In this document: positions 61,292 to 64,000 of the stretch, piece by piece
Layout: every line of letters starts with the position of its first letter
Numbering within the stretch: position 1 is the first letter of the stretch
Assembly: GCF_000622895.1 (NCBI RefSeq)
Contig: NZ_AVCC01000002.1
Coordinates: 1-64,000 of the forward strand
Reading direction: 5' to 3'
Origin: Herminiimonas sp. CN
GTDB lineage: Bacteria > Pseudomonadota > Gammaproteobacteria > Burkholderiales > Burkholderiaceae_D
DNA: 64,000 nt
Made by a program: the position numbers and the translations under genes
The notes under the pieces: generated by a model
What the model was told of the DNA's origin: nothing
Database searches by the model: none
What the model saw: only the letters and a program-made list of their open reading frames with translations

Positions 61292-63118
61292 CTAGAGCTG
61301 CACCTTGAGCCGGGCCAGCGTGCTTTTCAGCGCTGCGTTGCCCGGCTCCTTGGCAAGCGCAGCGCGCCATAGTTGTTGCGCTTCGTCTTTTTTGCCGCTG
61401 GCCCACAGCACTTCGCCCAGGTGGGTGGCGATTTCAACGTCCGGCCGCAGCGCGTACGAGCGCCGCAGCAGAGCCTCTGCTTGCTTGAGCTTGCCGAGCC
61501 GAAATTCGACCCAGCCCATGCTGTCCATGATGAAAGGGTCTTCCGGCGCCAGTTCCAGCGCGCGGGCGATCAGCGCGCGGGCTTCCGGCAGGCGCAGATT
61601 GCGGTCCGCCAGCGAGTAGCCGAGCGCATTGTAGGCGTGCGGTTTCTGCGGTTCCTGCTTGATGATGCGGCGCAGTGCTGCTTCCATTTGCTCGTGCTGC
61701 TGCAGTTTTTCGGCGGCCATCGCGTAGTCGTACAGCAGCTCGGTATTGTCCGGGAAGCGCTTGCGTCCGGCGGCCAGCACCGAGAATGCATTGCGGTCCA
61801 GGCCCGCTTCGCGCAGGATCAGCGCTTGCGCCAGGACGATCTGCGCTTGCTGCTGGAGGTTGTCGCCGGCATATCCCTGCAACAATTTTTGCGCCGCCGG
61901 CAAGTCGCCCTGTTTGGCAACCAGTTGCGCCCGTTTCAGCAATGCGCTGAAATAGGTCGGACTTTGCAGTTCGCCCGGTGCGATTTTTTCCAGCCAGTGC
62001 AGCGCGGCAGGGACGTCTTTGCGGTCTTCGGCGATCTGGGCCAGGATCATCAGCGCCTGGGTCGGGTCGCGTTGTTCGCGCGGTGTTTTTTCCAGTACCG
62101 CGACGTAGGCGTCGAGGTATTTTTCGGCGCTGTCCAGGTCGTTGGCCTGCAACCCCAAAATGCCGAGCGCGTACATTGCCCCCAGATCCTGCGGTTGTGC
62201 GTTGAGCAGGATTTCAAACTGTCTGCGCGCCGGTTCGAATTGCTTTTGTTCGACCAGGATGCGCGCATACGCCATGCGGACTTCGCGCGCTTGCGGGTGG
62301 CTGTCCAGGAATTGCGTGAGCACGGCAACCGTTGCGGCCTGGTCGACGCTCATCTGGGCCAGCGTCAGCGCCGCCAGTTCGGAATCCGGTTCGGCCCTGA
62401 GTGCGTTGCCGGCCTCCCGGAAGGCGCGTGCACGGTCGCCCTTGGCAAGCGCGCCCTGCGCCAGCGCCAGCGGCGTCTGCGGCAAGTCGGCATAAGGCAG
62501 CAGCAGTTGCTCCAGCATGTCGAAGGCGATTGCCTTGTCCCTGGCGCGCAGCAACAGGCGCTGGATCTGATTAATCAGTTCATTGCGTTCTTGCGGGCTG
62601 GCGGTTGCCAGTCGCTGCGCCAGCAATGGTTGCGCCTCGGCCGGATTGTCGGACAGGATCACCAGGCCGAGGTAGTACTGTGCTGCCACTTCCGAGTGCG
62701 GCGCCAGTTCGCGCCACAGCCGGACTGCCGCGAGTGCTTCGGCCGGCTGGCTTGCGCTCATCGCAATTTCTGTTGCGCGCCGGGCGATGCGCGGGTCGCG
62801 CGTCCCCTGGGCCACGCCCAAGGCGGTGATGTAGGCGGTTTGCCATTGGCCGCGCTGAAAGGCGATTTCGGCCGCTACCAGCTTGAACAGGATTTCATTG
62901 GTCAGCGCCGCCGCCGGCAGCGGGTCTTCAATGACCGCCCGGCCCGGTCCGGCACCGGCTTTGCCAATGGCCGGATGGTCAGGCGGCAGGCCGCTGGCGT
63001 CCGGTTCGGCAGCAGCTTCAGCTGCGGCTGGTTGCGGCAGCGGCGCGGTTTCAGGCTGCAAAGTCGAGCATGCGGCCAGCATGAGCGACAGGCTTGCAAT
63101 GGCGAGAGCTTTTTTCAA
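61292..63118 (-). CDS. TPR-repeat lipoprotein
   Basis: The frame extends upstream to 63757 antisense to mutM, but a TTG at 63118, behind CCAGGA, starts a lipoprotein signal (KKALAIASLSLMLAAC). The product of about 608 residues is built of tetratricopeptide-like repeats (ARILVEQKQFEPARRQFEILLNAQPQDLGAMYALGILGLQ; LARALELAPEDPFIMDSMGWVEFRLGKLKQAEALLRRSYAL). It is a periplasmic scaffolding protein. It heads the conserved run lolB-ispE-tRNA-prs and is divergent from mutM. Confidence 0.85.
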   Translation of the reverse strand: MKKALAIASLSLMLAACSTLQPETAPLPQPAAAEAAAEPDASGLPPDHPAIGKAGAGPGRAVIEDPLPAAALTNEILFKLVAAEIAFQRGQWQTAYITALGVAQGTRDPRIARRATEIAMSASQPAEALAAVRLWRELAPHSEVAAQYYLGLVILSDNPAEAQPLLAQRLATASPQERNELINQIQRLLLRARDKAIAFDMLEQLLLPYADLPQTPLALAQGALAKGDRARAFREAGNALRAEPDSELAALTLAQMSVDQAATVAVLTQFLDSHPQAREVRMAYARILVEQKQFEPARRQFEILLNAQPQDLGAMYALGILGLQANDLDSAEKYLDAYVAVLEKTPREQRDPTQALMILAQIAEDRKDVPAALHWLEKIAPGELQSPTYFSALLKRAQLVAKQGDLPAAQKLLQGYAGDNLQQQAQIVLAQALILREAGLDRNAFSVLAAGRKRFPDNTELLYDYAMAAEKLQQHEQMEAALRRIIKQEPQKPHAYNALGYSLADRNLRLPEARALIARALELAPEDPFIMDSMGWVEFRLGKLKQAEALLRRSYALRPDVEIATHLGEVLWASGKKDEAQQLWRAALAKEPGNAALKSTLARLKVQL

Positions 63119-63239
63119 GTGATAATCCTGGCAAGGGTAGAGCGCGAGCGACGATTTTACGCTCAACCGCTTTCTCGCGGGTTGAGCATTGTCACCGTAA
63201 TTTGTGTATTGTGCGAACTTATTTGTATCGAGTTCCATC

Positions 63240-64000
63240 ATGCCAGAATTGCCAGAAGTTGAAGTCACCCGCCGCGGCGTCGCTCCGTATCTGGAAGGGC
63301 AAATCGTCACAGGCGTGGTAGTGCGCCGGAGCGGCTTGCGCTGGCCATTCCCTGCTGACCTGCCGGCCCTGCTGTGCGGGCGCGCGATCGGCCTGACCGG
63401 ACGGCGCGGCAAATATCTGCTGATCGGTTTCGAGCATGGGACGCTGATCATCCACCTCGGCATGTCCGGCCACCTGCGTATCCTGCCCTTGGGCAGCGCA
63501 CCGCAAAAGCACGACCATTTCGATCTGCAGGCCGGCAGCCGGTTGCTGCGCCTGACCGATCCGCGCCGCTTTGGCGCGGTATTGTGGCACCCGGCCCAGG
63601 ATGGTAGTGTCGAACAGCACTTGTTGTTGCGCGGCCTGGGGGTGGAACCTTTCGGCCCGGACTTTTCAGGCCGGATGCTGTACCTGCAGACCCGCCTGCG
63701 GCGCGCGGCGATCAAGCAAGTGTTGCTGGCCGGCGATATCGTGGTGGGTGTCGGCAATATCTACGCTTCCGAGAGCCTGTTTCAGGCCGGCATCAATCCC
63801 AAAACCCCGGCCCACCGCATCGGCCCGGCCCGCTTTGAAAAACTGGCGCAAGCGATCCGCGCGATACTGTCCGCCGCGATCACGCAGGGCGGCAGCACTC
63901 TGCGCGACTTTGTCGGCGCCGATGGCCAAAGCGGCTATTTCCAGCAGTCGTATTTCGTCTATGATCGCGCCGGTGCTGCCTGCCGGGTCTGCGGCGGGAC
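63240..64000 (+). CDS. mutM: Formamidopyrimidine-DNA glycosylase, 3' end cut by window edge
   Basis: From ATG 63240 the frame is open to the window end. It starts PELPEVEVTRRGV, with the catalytic N-terminal Pro and Glu, and includes IIHLGMSGHLRI, GVGNIYASESLFQAGI and the start of the zinc finger (CRVCGG). It excises oxidised guanines. The last part of the zinc finger is outside the window. It was not affected by islands. Confidence 0.94.
   Translation, partial: MPELPEVEVTRRGVAPYLEGQIVTGVVVRRSGLRWPFPADLPALLCGRAIGLTGRRGKYLLIGFEHGTLIIHLGMSGHLRILPLGSAPQKHDHFDLQAGSRLLRLTDPRRFGAVLWHPAQDGSVEQHLLLRGLGVEPFGPDFSGRMLYLQTRLRRAAIKQVLLAGDIVVGVGNIYASESLFQAGINPKTPAHRIGPARFEKLAQAIRAILSAAITQGGSTLRDFVGADGQSGYFQQSYFVYDRAGAACRVCGG

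Noticed and set aside
61373-63262. A 629-codon open frame antisense to the TPR lipoprotein
   Set aside because: Same third-position GC effect; no ribosome site and no recognisable domain.

Overview
The window looks like a betaproteobacterial chromosome, most likely Burkholderiales and close to Oxalobacteraceae. That placement is inferred from gene order: a coxB-coxA-ctaG-coxC-SURF1-ctaA-ctaB-sco cluster, ftsY-ftsE-ftsX-rpoH, and mutM / TPR lipoprotein / lolB-ispE-tRNA-Gln-prs-rplY-pth-ychF. GC content is high and codon use is even in the core. Two blocks of conserved core DNA (about 1-23.7 kb and 52.1-64 kb) flank about 28 kb of accessory DNA.

Left core (1-23.8 kb): a truncated comF, bioC, then the aa3-type cytochrome c oxidase operon with its copper and heme A assembly factors, including a 35-residue membrane protein at 4756-4863. 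The ftsYEX-rpoH cluster follows, with a perfect CIRCE element upstream of rpoH. Then come a pair of M16 peptidases (only the first keeps the zinc motif), rsmD, a frameshifted coaD, a ferredoxin, a MOSC protein and a large PAS-GAF-GGDEF-EAL protein.

Accessory region (23.78-52.09 kb): two integrative elements lie in tandem in the 3' end of ychF. A 7-bp core AGACGTT, within longer similar sequence, occurs at 23780, 37163 and 52082. The original ychF tail, stop codon and bidirectional terminator are stranded at 23.74-23.80 kb, 28 kb from the rest of the gene; the outer island supplies a replacement tail. Each island has its own tyrosine integrase next to its right att site and its own family of short terminal repeats (TACCCGCTTT for island 1, GGGGCAT for island 2).

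Island 1 (13.4 kb) resembles a phage satellite. It carries an integrase with a 2-bp frameshift, AlpA-like regulators, an O-like replication protein containing a candidate origin of 9-bp repeats plus a hairpin, a DnaC-like loader, an XRE regulator, a tape-measure/transglycosylase protein, a putative tail-hub protein and a terminase-small-subunit-like protein. I see no capsid, portal or large terminase. A HigBA-type toxin-antitoxin pair sits at its left end. Island 2 (14.9 kb) is a defence and counter-defence island: a PD-(D/E)XK protein, an ArdC-like protein, an HUH-type Rep, a three-gene HigB / HigA-ImmA / beta-family operon, a lipoprotein, and a type III-like restriction-modification operon with an additional nuclease-like gene between mod and res.

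Right core (52.1-64 kb): ychF, a decayed two-component-system remnant, an MgtA-type P-type ATPase, pth, rplY, prs, tRNA-Gln(UUG), ispE, lolB, a TPR lipoprotein and the start of mutM.
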